From Dyella monticola (GTDB lineage Bacteria; Pseudomonadota; Gammaproteobacteria; Xanthomonadales; Rhodanobacteraceae), in the NCBI RefSeq assembly GCF_003363155.1, contig NZ_QRBE01000003.1, positions 1 to 64,000 of the forward strand: a DNA stretch of 64,000 nt, written 5' to 3'. Shown here in pieces: positions 28,201 to 36,426 of the stretch. Made by a program: the position numbers and the translations under genes. How positions within the stretch are numbered: the first letter of the stretch is position 1; every line of letters starts with the position of its first letter. The notes under the pieces are model-generated. The model was not told where the DNA came from. It saw nothing but the letters and a program-made list of their open reading frames with translations, and did no database searches.

Positions 28201-30348
28201 ATGAGCACCTTGCGTGCAACAAACACCAGTCGCGATGCCGCAGCCATTCCGCTGCAACCAGCGTCACTGGACATCTGGGACAAGAAATACCGCCTGCGCT
28301 CCAAGACCGGTGCACCGGTGGATGCCAGCATCGATGAAACCTGGAAGCGCGTCGCGCGCGCGCTGTCGGACGTGGAAACCACGCCGGAACTGCGCGAGCA
28401 CTGGAACGAGCGCTTCCTGTGGGCGCTGCGCCGCGGTGCGATTCCCGCCGGCCGCATCACCTCCAATGCCGGCGCGCTGGAACACAAGCCGGCCACCTCC
28501 ACCATCAACTGCACCGTCTCCGGCACCATCCGTGACTCGATGGACAACATCCTGGAGAAGGTGCACGAGGCCGGCCTCACACTGAAAGCCGGCTGCGGCA
28601 TCGGCTATGAATTTTCTACGCTGCGTCCGCGCGGCGCCTATGTGTCGGGCGCTGGCGCTTATACCAGCGGCCCACTGTCGTTCATGGATATCTACGACAA
28701 GATGTGCTTCACCGTCTCCTCCGCCGGCGGTCGCCGCGGTGCACAGATGGGCACGTTCGATGTCAGCCATCCGGACGTAAAAGAATTCATCCGCGCCAAG
28801 CGCGAAAACGGGCGCCTGCGCCAGTTCAACCTTTCGCTGCTGATCACCGACGGCTTCATGCAAGCCGTGGAGCACGATCAGGATTGGCCGCTGGTCTTCC
28901 CCGTGCACGTGAAAGAGCAGGGCGACATCGACCTGGGCGATGTCACCAAGGTCGTGTGGCGCGAATGGCCCACCACCGAAAACTACGTCACGCGCGAGGA
29001 CGGCCTGGTGGCCTGCAAGATCTACGGCCACATCCGCGCGCGTCACCTGTGGGACATGATCATGGTCTCGACGTATGACTACGCCGAGCCCGGGTTCATC
29101 CTCATCGACAAGGTGAACGAGATGAACAACAACTGGTGGTGCGAGCACATCCGCGCCACCAACCCGTGCGGCGAGCAACCACTGCCGCCGTACGGTTCGT
29201 GCCTGCTCGGCTCGGTCAACCTCACCACCTTCGTGCGCGATCCGTTCGGCCCGAAGGCGCGTTTTGACTGGGACGAATATCGCGAAGTCGTGAAAATCTT
29301 CACCCGCATGCTCGACAACGTGGTGGAGATCAACGGCCTGCCGCTGGAACAGCAGCGCAACGAGATCCTTTCCAAGCGCCGCCACGGCATGGGCTTCTTA
29401 GGCCTGGGCAGCACGCTCACCATGTTGAAGATGAGCTACGGCAACGCCGACGCCGTGGCCTTTACCGAAGACGTATCGCGCGAAATGGCCGTCGCCGGCT
29501 GGGAAGTTGCGCTGGACCTGGCGAAGGAAAAAGGCCCCGCGCCGGTGCTCGCCAAGAACTACACCGTCACCGGCGACATGCTGCGCAAGCGCCCGGAAAT
29601 GGTCGCCGACGGCTACAAGGTGGGCGATCTCATCGCCGGTCGCGTGCTGCATGCCAAATACAGCCGCTACATGCAGCGCGTCGCCGAAGTGGCGCCCAAT
29701 CTCGTTAAGGAATTGGCCGAAACGGGTGCGCGCTTTACGCATCACACCTCCATCGCGCCTACGGGCACCATCTCCCTGTCGCTGGCCAACAACGCCAGCA
29801 ACGGCATCGAGCCCAGCTTTGCCCATCACTACTCGCGCAACGTGATCCGCGAAGGTCGCAAAACGAAAGAAAAGGTGGAGGTCTACAGCTTCGAGCTGCT
29901 CGCTTATCGCGCGCTCATCAACGCCGACGCCCTGCCGTTCAGCGACGATGCCAAGACCAAGCTGCCGGAGTATTTCGTTTCGGCCGACGACATCAACCCC
30001 AAGGAGCACGTGGATATCCAGGCCGCCGCGCAGCGTTGGGTGGATTCCTCCATCTCCAAGACCGCCAACGTACCCACCGACTATCCTTACGAAGATTTCA
30101 AAGACATCTACTTCTACGCCTATAAACAGGGCCTAAAGGGCTGCACCACGTTCCGCTTCAACCCCGCTGCATTCCAGGGCGTGCTGGTGAAAGAAGCCGA
30201 CCTGGAGAACACCCTCTACCGCTTCGAATTGGAAGACGGTAGCGTTGTGGAACTGAAAGGCAACGAAGAAGTGGAATACGACGGAGAAATTCACTCCGCC
30301 GCCAATTTGTTCGATGCTTTGAAGGAAGGCTATTACGGAAAGTTTTAG
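28201..30348 (+). CDS. nrdJa: Class II (B12-dependent) ribonucleotide reductase, catalytic part NrdJa
   Basis: 715 residues. Reduces ribonucleotides to deoxyribonucleotides with an adenosylcobalamin-derived thiyl radical, independent of oxygen. The active-site segment NPCGEQPLPPYGSCLLGSVNL (about residues 321-341) holds the conserved Cys and Glu; an APTGTISLSLANNASNGIEPSF phosphate-binding loop lies near 520. The redox-active C-terminal cysteines are absent because they are on the separate NrdJb protein, as in Pseudomonas aeruginosa. Start: ATG at 28201, preceded by GGAGGTCAGGAAGCCG; the frame is open 30 bases further up. Confidence 0.93.
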   Translation: MSTLRATNTSRDAAAIPLQPASLDIWDKKYRLRSKTGAPVDASIDETWKRVARALSDVETTPELREHWNERFLWALRRGAIPAGRITSNAGALEHKPATSTINCTVSGTIRDSMDNILEKVHEAGLTLKAGCGIGYEFSTLRPRGAYVSGAGAYTSGPLSFMDIYDKMCFTVSSAGGRRGAQMGTFDVSHPDVKEFIRAKRENGRLRQFNLSLLITDGFMQAVEHDQDWPLVFPVHVKEQGDIDLGDVTKVVWREWPTTENYVTREDGLVACKIYGHIRARHLWDMIMVSTYDYAEPGFILIDKVNEMNNNWWCEHIRATNPCGEQPLPPYGSCLLGSVNLTTFVRDPFGPKARFDWDEYREVVKIFTRMLDNVVEINGLPLEQQRNEILSKRRHGMGFLGLGSTLTMLKMSYGNADAVAFTEDVSREMAVAGWEVALDLAKEKGPAPVLAKNYTVTGDMLRKRPEMVADGYKVGDLIAGRVLHAKYSRYMQRVAEVAPNLVKELAETGARFTHHTSIAPTGTISLSLANNASNGIEPSFAHHYSRNVIREGRKTKEKVEVYSFELLAYRALINADALPFSDDAKTKLPEYFVSADDINPKEHVDIQAAAQRWVDSSISKTANVPTDYPYEDFKDIYFYAYKQGLKGCTTFRFNPAAFQGVLVKEADLENTLYRFELEDGSVVELKGNEEVEYDGEIHSAANLFDALKEGYYGKF

Positions 30349-30452
30349 TGTTAGTGCTGGCACGCAACGCGAAATCGCGCTACGTTCCGCACACACGCCG
30401 TAAGCAAGTCTGCTGAAGGTTCCATAACAAACGTCCGGAGGGGAATACCCGC

Positions 30453-30938
30453 ATGTCTATCGATACCGAGTTTGAAGTACATCATGACGATCTGCTCACA
30501 CCGGCCGCGCCCGTAGCCGAAGCGCCCGCTCCGGCCGCGCCGAAGAAGGCACGCCGTAAAAAAGCCGCCAAAAAAGCCTCCGCCAAGAAAGCCGCCCCTG
30601 CAAAGAAAGGTGCAGCGAAGAAAGCGGTAAAGAAGGGCGCTGCGAAGAAGGCCGGCAAGAAGGCCGCTAAGAAAGCAGTAAAGAAAGCCGCCAAGAAAGC
30701 CGTAAAGAAGACAGCGAAGAAAGCCAGCAAGAAGGCCGCCAAGAAAGGCGCCGCGAGGAAAGCTGCAAAGAAGGTCAGCAGCAAAAAGACGGCCCGCAAG
30801 GCCGCAGGCAAGAAGACGGCCCGCAAGGCCGCTAGCAAGAAAACCGCCAAAAAGGCGGTAAAGAGGTCCACTGCCAGCAAGAAGGCCGGTCGTAAGGCGA
30901 GCAAGAAAACCGCCAAGAAGGCCGCCCGCAAGAAGTAA
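30453..30938 (+). CDS. Histone H1-like Lys/Ala-rich DNA-binding protein
   Basis: 161 residues. The first 30 are acidic and Pro/Ala-rich; the remainder is made almost only of Lys, Ala, Arg, Gly and Ser in imperfect repeats of KKAAKKAxKK type. This matches the bacterial HctB/H1-like nucleoid proteins related to AlgP/AlgR3. Likely binds DNA without sequence specificity. It lies between nrdJa and nrdJb with a terminator after it. The repeat nature makes length variation between strains likely. Confidence 0.85.
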   Translation: MSIDTEFEVHHDDLLTPAAPVAEAPAPAAPKKARRKKAAKKASAKKAAPAKKGAAKKAVKKGAAKKAGKKAAKKAVKKAAKKAVKKTAKKASKKAAKKGAARKAAKKVSSKKTARKAAGKKTARKAASKKTAKKAVKRSTASKKAGRKASKKTAKKAARKK

Positions 30939-30947
30939 GCAACATCC

Positions 30948-30986
30948 AATCCGGCCCGGCGCGAGTCGGGCCGGATTTCTTTTTTT
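30948..30986 (+). terminator. Rho-independent terminator after the H1-like gene
   Basis: AATCCGGCCCG / CGGGCCGGATT stem with an 8-base loop, followed by TCTTTTTTT. It separates the H1-like gene from nrdJb, which would need its own promoter or read-through. Confidence 0.9.
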
Positions 30987-31118
30987 GAATTCTCGCCCTG
31001 TCTCTTCCGGGAGCGGGCTGGGGTGAAGGGCCAACCTCGCCGCAGCGCTTGAAAAAGCCGCTAACGAAACCACTCACCTCTTAACCCATAGCGCCACCCC
31101 ACCTCAGGAAGCATCACC

Positions 31119-31853
31119 ATGACGATCAAGATCGAAAAGAAGATCAAAGGCTACGAGGTCGTCAAACCCGAAGACAAAGCCGCTGCCGCCGCACAACCCG
31201 CCGTCGTTGAGCCCAAAGAGGCGCCGATGGCCGAAGTCATCCAGATGCATGAGAGCCTGGAGCGCCCTGAAGCGCTTATCGGCTCCACCTTCAAGATCAA
31301 ATCCCCGCTGTTCGAGCACGCCCTCTACGTCACCATCAACGACATCGTGCTCAACGCCGGCACCCCCTACGAGCAGCGCCGCCCCTTCGAGATCTTCATC
31401 AACTCGAAGAACATGGACCACTTCCAGTGGATCGTCGCGCTCACCCGCATTCTTTCAGCCGTGTTCCGTAAAGGCGGCGACGTCACCTTCATCGTCGAAG
31501 AACTCAAAGCCGTGTTCGACCCCCGCGGCGGCTACTTCAAAGCCGGCGGCGTCTACATGCCCAGCATCGTTGCCGAAATCGGCGCGGTGATCGAACAACA
31601 TATGAAAAACATCGGCCTCATCCACGACCCCGAAATGAGCGATGCGCAGCGCGCCCTCATCGCCGAAAAGCGCGCTGCCTACGAGCAGGTCACTCAAAAA
31701 AAAACGGAGCTGAGCCCCACTGATGCGGACACCAACGACTCCGCTGGTTTTCCGCCTGGAGCCACCTTGTGTGCGAAATGCAACACCAAGGCGCTGGTGC
31801 TGATGGATGGGTGTCAGACGTGCCTTAACTGTGGCTACAGCAAGTGCGGATGA
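31119..31853 (+). CDS. nrdJb: Class II ribonucleotide reductase accessory part NrdJb
   Basis: 244 residues. Matches the split C-terminal protein of class II reductase: the central TSCPD-type domain (about 45-170; FEIFINSKNMDHFQWIVALTRI, SAVFRKGGDVTFIVEEL) and a Cys-rich end (CAKCNTKAL...CQTCLNCGYSKC) that supplies the electron-relay cysteines. NrdJa depends on it for turnover in Pseudomonas aeruginosa. Start: ATG at 31119 behind CAGGAAGCATCACC. It is separated from nrdJa by the H1-like gene and a terminator, which is unusual. Confidence 0.88.
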   Translation: MTIKIEKKIKGYEVVKPEDKAAAAAQPAVVEPKEAPMAEVIQMHESLERPEALIGSTFKIKSPLFEHALYVTINDIVLNAGTPYEQRRPFEIFINSKNMDHFQWIVALTRILSAVFRKGGDVTFIVEELKAVFDPRGGYFKAGGVYMPSIVAEIGAVIEQHMKNIGLIHDPEMSDAQRALIAEKRAAYEQVTQKKTELSPTDADTNDSAGFPPGATLCAKCNTKALVLMDGCQTCLNCGYSKCG

Positions 31854-31899
31854 TCTTGGTTCGCAAGCAGCACTTGGATTAAATGAAAATGTGGGAATG

Positions 31900-31957
31900 C
31901 CCATAAAACGCTAGTAGGGAACCCATAGGTCGCTAGTGGGGGCCATAAGTCGCTACT
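31900..31957. repeat. Three imperfect tandem repeats of about 20-22 bp
   Basis: Units CCCATAAAACGCTAGTAGGG (31900), CCCATAGGTCGCTAGTGGGG (31922) and GCCATAAGTCGCTACT (31942). It lies just after nrdJb at the point where core-type genes give way to accessory genes. Iteron- or attachment-like in appearance; identity unknown. Confidence 0.75.
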
Positions 31958-31983
31958 TCTAAATTCAATTTTGTTTTCGAGTG

Positions 31984-32013
31984 ATAGGGACTCCTCAGAG
32001 TCCCTATTTTTTT
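31984..32013 (+). terminator. Rho-independent terminator
   Basis: ATAGGGACT / AGTCCCTAT stem with a 6-base loop CCTCAG and a run of seven T. It probably ends the nrdJb transcript, 130 bases past its stop. In 32014-32427 no gene is supported. Confidence 0.88.
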
Positions 32014-32427
32014 ATGTGGCACATTTGCCAAATACGCCTCTAGAGGGTATGCCGCTGCGATGGCAGCACCAGCGCTGTAAAAAATGAAGGGCACTCAACG
32101 AGGAGGGGTTCGAATTGTCGTTGAAAAGTGACAACGGGCTCCAAAGCATCCCGCTACTCAAGGCGGGGGGACGTCGCCGGTTCGAAATGACTTAAATGGA
32201 ACTGCCCGTACCAAACTCACGCCCACGAAGGATGAATATGCCTTGAGGTGTAGATTTGTTATCGCAGCCTGCTGCACTGGCTGGCGCTTGCTCAATCGAC
32301 GTTTCCTTGCCGGCCTGCGAAGCGCATCGCGAAGCGCGACCCCAAGGCTCGACAGGAACGTATATTTTTTGCTGGATACGGACTTCGGTTACTGTCAAAG
32401 ACATCAAAAAGCAACTTGCCTCGAGCT

Positions 32428-32952
32428 TCAAGAACCTTTACTAAGATTCTGCCTATATTGACGCCAACGAATCAGAAGGCCGGCGTTGAATATCAAATAG
32501 TAGCCAAGAAGCAAACCCAGCAACGACTGCGTTAAAGGGGTGCGTCCCATTGAAGCGATTGCGTCGGCATTTGCATTCGAAGCGGCCATTGCTGAATGCC
32601 ATTCAAAAAATTTATATGCAATGCGACCAATGAGTAGAGCGATAAGGCTGCCACCTATCCAAGCATTGGGAGAGTAGTGCAGAAACTGGTCATCCGGATG
32701 CATGCGAGCCAGATGCAAACCAAGCAACCCGACAACGCTGCCGACGACAATTCCGGCAAAGAGTCCCTCGATGAGAGGAGCTCGATGAAACCCACTCACA
32801 ATCAGCAGCGCGCATACGACAAACGAAAAGATAAGCCGAGTGCGTAGAGCATTCGGCTTGACTGGTTGTCGCCCCACAGATCGCCTGGCCCGCCAGTAGA
32901 TCATGAGGGCTATCAGTGGGACGGCGAGGATATATAAGTAGTAACTTTGCAT
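32428..32952 (-). CDS. Small multi-pass membrane protein (DUF1453/CcdC-like)
   Basis: 174 residues with about five hydrophobic helices (about 5-20, 38-54, 62-82, 98-114 and 143-162) joined by short charged loops. The spacing and the start MQSYYLYILAVPLIALMIYWR resemble DUF1453 proteins. Function unknown. It is the outermost gene on the left of the minus-strand accessory group; the gap of 164 bases to its upstream neighbour suggests its own promoter. Confidence 0.6.
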   Translation of the reverse strand: MQSYYLYILAVPLIALMIYWRARRSVGRQPVKPNALRTRLIFSFVVCALLIVSGFHRAPLIEGLFAGIVVGSVVGLLGLHLARMHPDDQFLHYSPNAWIGGSLIALLIGRIAYKFFEWHSAMAASNANADAIASMGRTPLTQSLLGLLLGYYLIFNAGLLIRWRQYRQNLSKGS

Positions 32953-33116
32953 GAACCATCACCTTACGTTGTGTACGAGGATCGGAAAAAGTTGAGGCAA
33001 TCAGGGCGGCTTAGCGCCAATACAATAAGCAGAACACGTCATCTTTGGCGATCAACGTTCCACTTGGACCGGTCTGCAGCCGCACCGATCCATATATATA
33101 GCGATGCTGTAGGCGC

Positions 33117-34016
33117 TCATTTAATTTCGACACCCTCTTGCATGCCTCGAATGGCCATTTCGGCCTGCTCGCTTACGAAACGGCTGCTGTCCGAGGCGGC
33201 GCGCGCCCAAACTTGGTCCGCACCGGCGGGATCAAGCATCGCACATGCTCGATAAGCCTCGTAGCGCGCTCTTGCATCAATATGCTTGCGCGCAATCGTC
33301 GCCATCACGTCGATGGTCTCTCCATCACCCATATATGCGGCTGCTTGGCAAATTATCGGCAAAGAATTCCGATTTATTAGACTTCGGATTCGCGACTCTT
33401 TGGTGTCAAACAAGAACTGATTGACACCTCTTGTCTCGCGAGCGTTGTTGGAAACAATATTCAAGGATATGGAGAATGTCTCGGGATAAAGCTGTTCGTG
33501 AATGTCGATGCACTTGCGGTAGAACATCATGCTGTGCTGCGGAAGCGTTGCGGTGCAAACATAACGCAGGTCAACGGGTTCGCCGACATATCCCGCCACG
33601 GAATTATGGTCGTACTCGTAGAAGTTGCTGCCGTAGCCTGGCCCGTAATAACCGACCGTGAGAAAGTCAAAGTTATGGTCGTGTGGATAGCCGTAAAAAA
33701 AGGCGTCGGGCCCGCTTGACCGGACCGCGGCGTCCCGCTGCGATGGCCAGAAATTGGCGCGCATGAAGAAATCTTTGCCAGCACCAAGGAAGAAGACCTG
33801 CGAGGAGTATCGATTTTCGGCCTGCACCTTGTAAGCATCCTTGAGTTCGCTATTGATCAACTCAATGAGGAAGCGACGATTGTTGGACAGCCCGGCGAGA
33901 AGCCCCGCCCTCGAAAGGATTTCATCTCGATCCAGTGATGGTTGCGACTTGAGCTGATCGAGTACGTCGTCAAGCTCGAGGGAGGCCGATTCTGGCGTAT
34001 CTAAAAAAATAGGCAT
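33117..34016 (-). CDS. Jelly-roll-like domain protein with HEAT-like C-terminus (second of a pair)
   Basis: 299 residues, no signal peptide, probably cytosolic. The middle (about 100-205) is beta-rich, with YPHDHNFDFLTVGYYGPGYG, an acidic/Tyr segment (NFYEYDHN) and a later LPQHSMMFYRK. This HxH...E...H order is what cupin metal sites look like, but it is only a pattern match. The last 85 residues are helical repeats (AAAYMGDGETIDVMATIARKH, RYEAYRACAMLDPAGADQVW) of HEAT/Armadillo type. The ATG at 34016 has GGAG about ten bases upstream; the frame is open further up, inside the neighbour. It is 14 bases after the other 299-residue protein, so the two are co-translated and perhaps paralogous partners. 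Function unknown. Confidence 0.55.
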   Translation of the reverse strand: MPIFLDTPESASLELDDVLDQLKSQPSLDRDEILSRAGLLAGLSNNRRFLIELINSELKDAYKVQAENRYSSQVFFLGAGKDFFMRANFWPSQRDAAVRSSGPDAFFYGYPHDHNFDFLTVGYYGPGYGSNFYEYDHNSVAGYVGEPVDLRYVCTATLPQHSMMFYRKCIDIHEQLYPETFSISLNIVSNNARETRGVNQFLFDTKESRIRSLINRNSLPIICQAAAYMGDGETIDVMATIARKHIDARARYEAYRACAMLDPAGADQVWARAASDSSRFVSEQAEMAIRGMQEGVEIK

Positions 34017-34030
34017 GATAAGGGCTCCGA

Positions 34031-34930
34031 TCAGGAAAAAAACAACTTCATGGTTGTTTGGGCGGCATCTCTGACTTCCTCGTGCGTGTCGCCAAGCGCC
34101 TTTTCCACGTAATGACGCGCGCGGCTCGGGTCGATCCTGAGAAGATGCCGTGCCGCATTCCAACGAACATAGTGCTCCCGGTGATCGGTAAGCGCGGCGA
34201 TCTGTTCGAACGATTCAACATCCCTGAACTCGGCGAGGGTATAGGTAAGAAGCTCGAGGCGCGATGCAGTGGGATCGGTACTGATATATCCGGATAGCCG
34301 AAGGCTATCGGAATCGAACATCGGCAAGACTGTCTGTTTGGTTGGGCCGATGATTTCAAGCGTGATGAGCACGTCTTCTGTTTCGAATGATACGGCTTGC
34401 GTCATCGCAGGGATGAGCATGGAGACCCCGTTGGCCAACTTCTGCTGCCCACTCTTCACCAGTGAGGGGGGGGCACCTGCCTCTCCGGTTCGATATTGAT
34501 GCAATAACGCGCCATCGGCCTTGATCGTATGGATGAATACATCCGATGCATAGGGCTGTATTCGAAACGAAGGCCTGGATCCATTACCGATATTTTGTGC
34601 GTCCGTCGATGGATCGCGTATTACGATATTCATCGCGAACAAGTTCGTTACGAGTAATGTCCAAAGCTGAATACTTCCGGTCATGGAGAAGTTGCTGAGT
34701 TGGAAGTCATCGCTTTTGCTGGCGTGGATAAGTGCTTGCCGTACGGCGTACTGCGCAAGGCCGCTTTCCGCGATCTTAGTCAAAAAAACCCTTTCGGAAG
34801 CAAAATTGAAGGGAATTTCACTATCGGCGCGCGCCTCAATTTCGGAAACGATTGGGTGACTACGCACAAATTCGTCAATGATGATCAAGGCCATTTCTCC
34901 CTTATTCGGCTGTACGCGAAGAATATTCAT
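34031..34930 (-). CDS. Jelly-roll-like domain protein with HEAT-like C-terminus (first of a pair)
   Basis: 299 residues, same length and same layout as the next gene. A helical N-terminal 85 residues is followed by a beta-rich middle (about 95-215; FIHTIKADGALLHQYRTG, SMLIPAMTQAVSFETEDVLITLEI). A C-terminal HEAT-like pair follows: AALTDHREHYVRWNAARHLLRIDP and ALGDTHEEVRDAAQTTM, the second with the Asp/Glu-x-x-V-R pattern of HEAT B-helices. The putative metal residues of the partner are mostly absent here, suggesting one active and one structural subunit. The gene is divergent from the 49-residue peptide gene. Function unknown; a peptide-modifying or peptide-binding role is inference from position. 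Confidence 0.55.
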   Translation of the reverse strand: MNILRVQPNKGEMALIIIDEFVRSHPIVSEIEARADSEIPFNFASERVFLTKIAESGLAQYAVRQALIHASKSDDFQLSNFSMTGSIQLWTLLVTNLFAMNIVIRDPSTDAQNIGNGSRPSFRIQPYASDVFIHTIKADGALLHQYRTGEAGAPPSLVKSGQQKLANGVSMLIPAMTQAVSFETEDVLITLEIIGPTKQTVLPMFDSDSLRLSGYISTDPTASRLELLTYTLAEFRDVESFEQIAALTDHREHYVRWNAARHLLRIDPSRARHYVEKALGDTHEEVRDAAQTTMKLFFS

Positions 34931-35009
34931 CGGAATCGAAGATACCTAAAAGCGCATGTGACTTGATTCGATATGAAGAAAAATCTCACACATGAATATC
35001 GCTGTACAT

Positions 35010-35058
35010 ACATAGCAATGCTATGTGGCAGGGAGTATTCAACATAGCGGTGCTACGG
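35010..35058. promoter_or_regulatory. Two copies of a palindromic element, 32 bp apart
   Basis: ACATAGCAATGCTATGT (35010-35026) and ACATAGCGGTGCTACGG (35042-35058) agree at 13 of 17 positions and are offset by 32 bases, about three helical turns. They lie in the 261-base divergent gap between the first 299-residue gene and the peptide gene, so they are well placed as a tandem operator for one or both. Confidence 0.5.
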
Positions 35059-35191
35059 ATAGATCGACGCGTAATTTGATGCAAGGATGATTTGCGCACC
35101 ATGCAGTTCGAAGTCATTAAACATACTGCGTCTGCTTGGGGCCGCACAAACGTACTGGATTAAGTCATTCACCAACAGAGGAGTGTCAATT

Positions 35192-35341
35192 ATGAAAGTG
35201 TCGATCCACGAATTCGAAATCCCCTCCCTTCGCAACGAAGTAGCGCTGGCCGGCTCCAATATGTCCGACGGCACGCAATCGAACGATCCGGTCACCGTTG
35301 GCGTTGCCATCGGCATCGCCGTCGGCATCTTCCTGCTTTAA
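35192..35341 (+). CDS. 49-residue candidate precursor/bacteriocin-like peptide
   Basis: The ATG at 35192 has a strong ribosome binding site (GAGGAG, nine bases upstream). The product has a mixed, charged N-terminal half (MKVSIHEFEIPSLRNEVALA), then a small-residue polar stretch GSNMSDGTQSNDP, then a strongly hydrophobic glycine-spaced tail VTVGVAIGIAVGIFLL. A leader ending near ALAG followed by a Ser/Thr/Asn/Asp-rich core would suit a ribosomally made, protease-processed peptide, and a TldD-type protease, an HlyD-type adaptor and ABC exporters are encoded next to it. The tail could instead be a membrane segment with GxxxG-like packing. It is convergent with the export operon (50 bases apart), not inside it. 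No family recognised. Confidence 0.65.
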   Translation: MKVSIHEFEIPSLRNEVALAGSNMSDGTQSNDPVTVGVAIGIAVGIFLL

Positions 35342-35349
35342 GGAAGAGG

Positions 35350-35378
35350 TGTCCCCACTATCACGTATGGTGGGGACA
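35350..35378. terminator. Strong hairpin between the peptide gene and the convergent export operon
   Basis: TGTCCCCAC / GTGGGGACA stem, 9 base pairs, 11-base loop. It starts nine bases past the peptide stop and ends 13 bases before the end of the HlyD-type gene. No T-run on either strand, so it may be a protective or attenuating hairpin rather than a classical terminator. Confidence 0.5.
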
Positions 35379-35391
35379 TCTATTGGGCTTC

Positions 35392-36426
35392 TTAATCTTC
35401 GAACGAAATGCGGGCCGCCATGTTGGGTACGATGCGTGCATCTTTTTTAAGACTGAGTCGAACGCGAATTGTGGCTCGGCTGCGATCAGCCGATGGAATA
35501 ACGGCTATCACTGACGACGGGATCGTCCAATCTGGGTAAGCATCCAGCCTAACTACCGCGCTGCTTCCCGTTTTCACGCGACTGATGAATGACTCGTTGA
35601 TGTCCGCATCGATCTCCAACGAGTCCATATCGACAATCGTCACCACACTGGTGCGCGTGCTACTTCCATTTGATCCTTCCGGCGAAATGATGTCGCCAAT
35701 TTGTGCATCTTGGCTGATAACCACTCCTGAGAAAGGGGCTCTTACTTCTGTAAAGCCGAGTTGTACGCGAGCCACATCCGCACGGGCCTGATCCGCGCGC
35801 GTGGACATCCCGTCCGCCCGCACTACAGCTTCCGCTTCCTTTGCAGTGGCGACATAAGAGTCATATTGCGAGGCCGAGACGAGTTTGGCTTTCGCCAACG
35901 GTTCGTACCGAGATAGATTTTTTTCCGCCAGCTCGCTTGCATAGCGATCCTGGATGGTCTTGGCCCGATCGGCTTCCACTGCCGCGCTCATCGCATTCAG
36001 CGAAGCTCGGTAATCGTCTGAAGAGAGCCGCGCAATGAGTTGGCCCTGTTGCACGTGATCACCTTCTTCGACGAATAGCTGAGCGAGCTGTGCGGTAATC
36101 TGCGCCGATACTGCAGATTGCCTGCGCGCGGTGACGAAACCGCTGGCTTCGAGCGCCGCGCTCTGCGTTATCGCAGCGGGCATCGACACGGCCGGTCTGA
36201 TTGCCGTTTCGCCATGGGCGGGGCTCCCTTGGCTGGTGTGGACGCCAAGCGCCTCAGAGTGGCTACCAATGCCATAGCATACGAAACCGACCACTAAGCA
36301 AGCGCCCCCAATGCCCAGCGATCTCCGGATCCAGGCCGACTTGGGTGGCTCCGACGCAACGTCGTGAGCGCGACGCATGCTCTCAAGCTGCAGACGCCTA
36401 TCTTGATCGATGGGCATAATAGTCAT
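35392..36426 (-). CDS. HlyD/MacA-type periplasmic adaptor protein
   Basis: 344 residues. An N-terminal cytosolic stretch and one membrane helix (about 34-54) are followed by a biotinyl-lipoyl-like half-motif (FVTARRQSAVSAQITAQLAQLFVEEGDHVQQGQ), a helical hairpin (about 130-205), the second lipoyl half (FTEVRAPFSGVVISQDAQIGDII) and a beta-barrel domain. It would join an inner-membrane ABC transporter (the FtsX-type permeases of this operon) to an outer-membrane channel. No TolC-like gene is present here, so a shared TolC is expected. It starts in a four-base overlap with the end of the TldD gene (ATGA). Confidence 0.87.
   Translation of the reverse strand: MTIMPIDQDRRLQLESMRRAHDVASEPPKSAWIRRSLGIGGACLVVGFVCYGIGSHSEALGVHTSQGSPAHGETAIRPAVSMPAAITQSAALEASGFVTARRQSAVSAQITAQLAQLFVEEGDHVQQGQLIARLSSDDYRASLNAMSAAVEADRAKTIQDRYASELAEKNLSRYEPLAKAKLVSASQYDSYVATAKEAEAVVRADGMSTRADQARADVARVQLGFTEVRAPFSGVVISQDAQIGDIISPEGSNGSSTRTSVVTIVDMDSLEIDADINESFISRVKTGSSAVVRLDAYPDWTIPSSVIAVIPSADRSRATIRVRLSLKKDARIVPNMAARISFED

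Noticed and set aside
32160-32200. tRNA-like GGTTCGAA segment
   Set aside because: No matching acceptor, D or anticodon stems could be placed around it.
32192-32461. Small overlapping frames on both strands
   Set aside because: No ribosome binding site or recognisable protein features; region left as non-coding.
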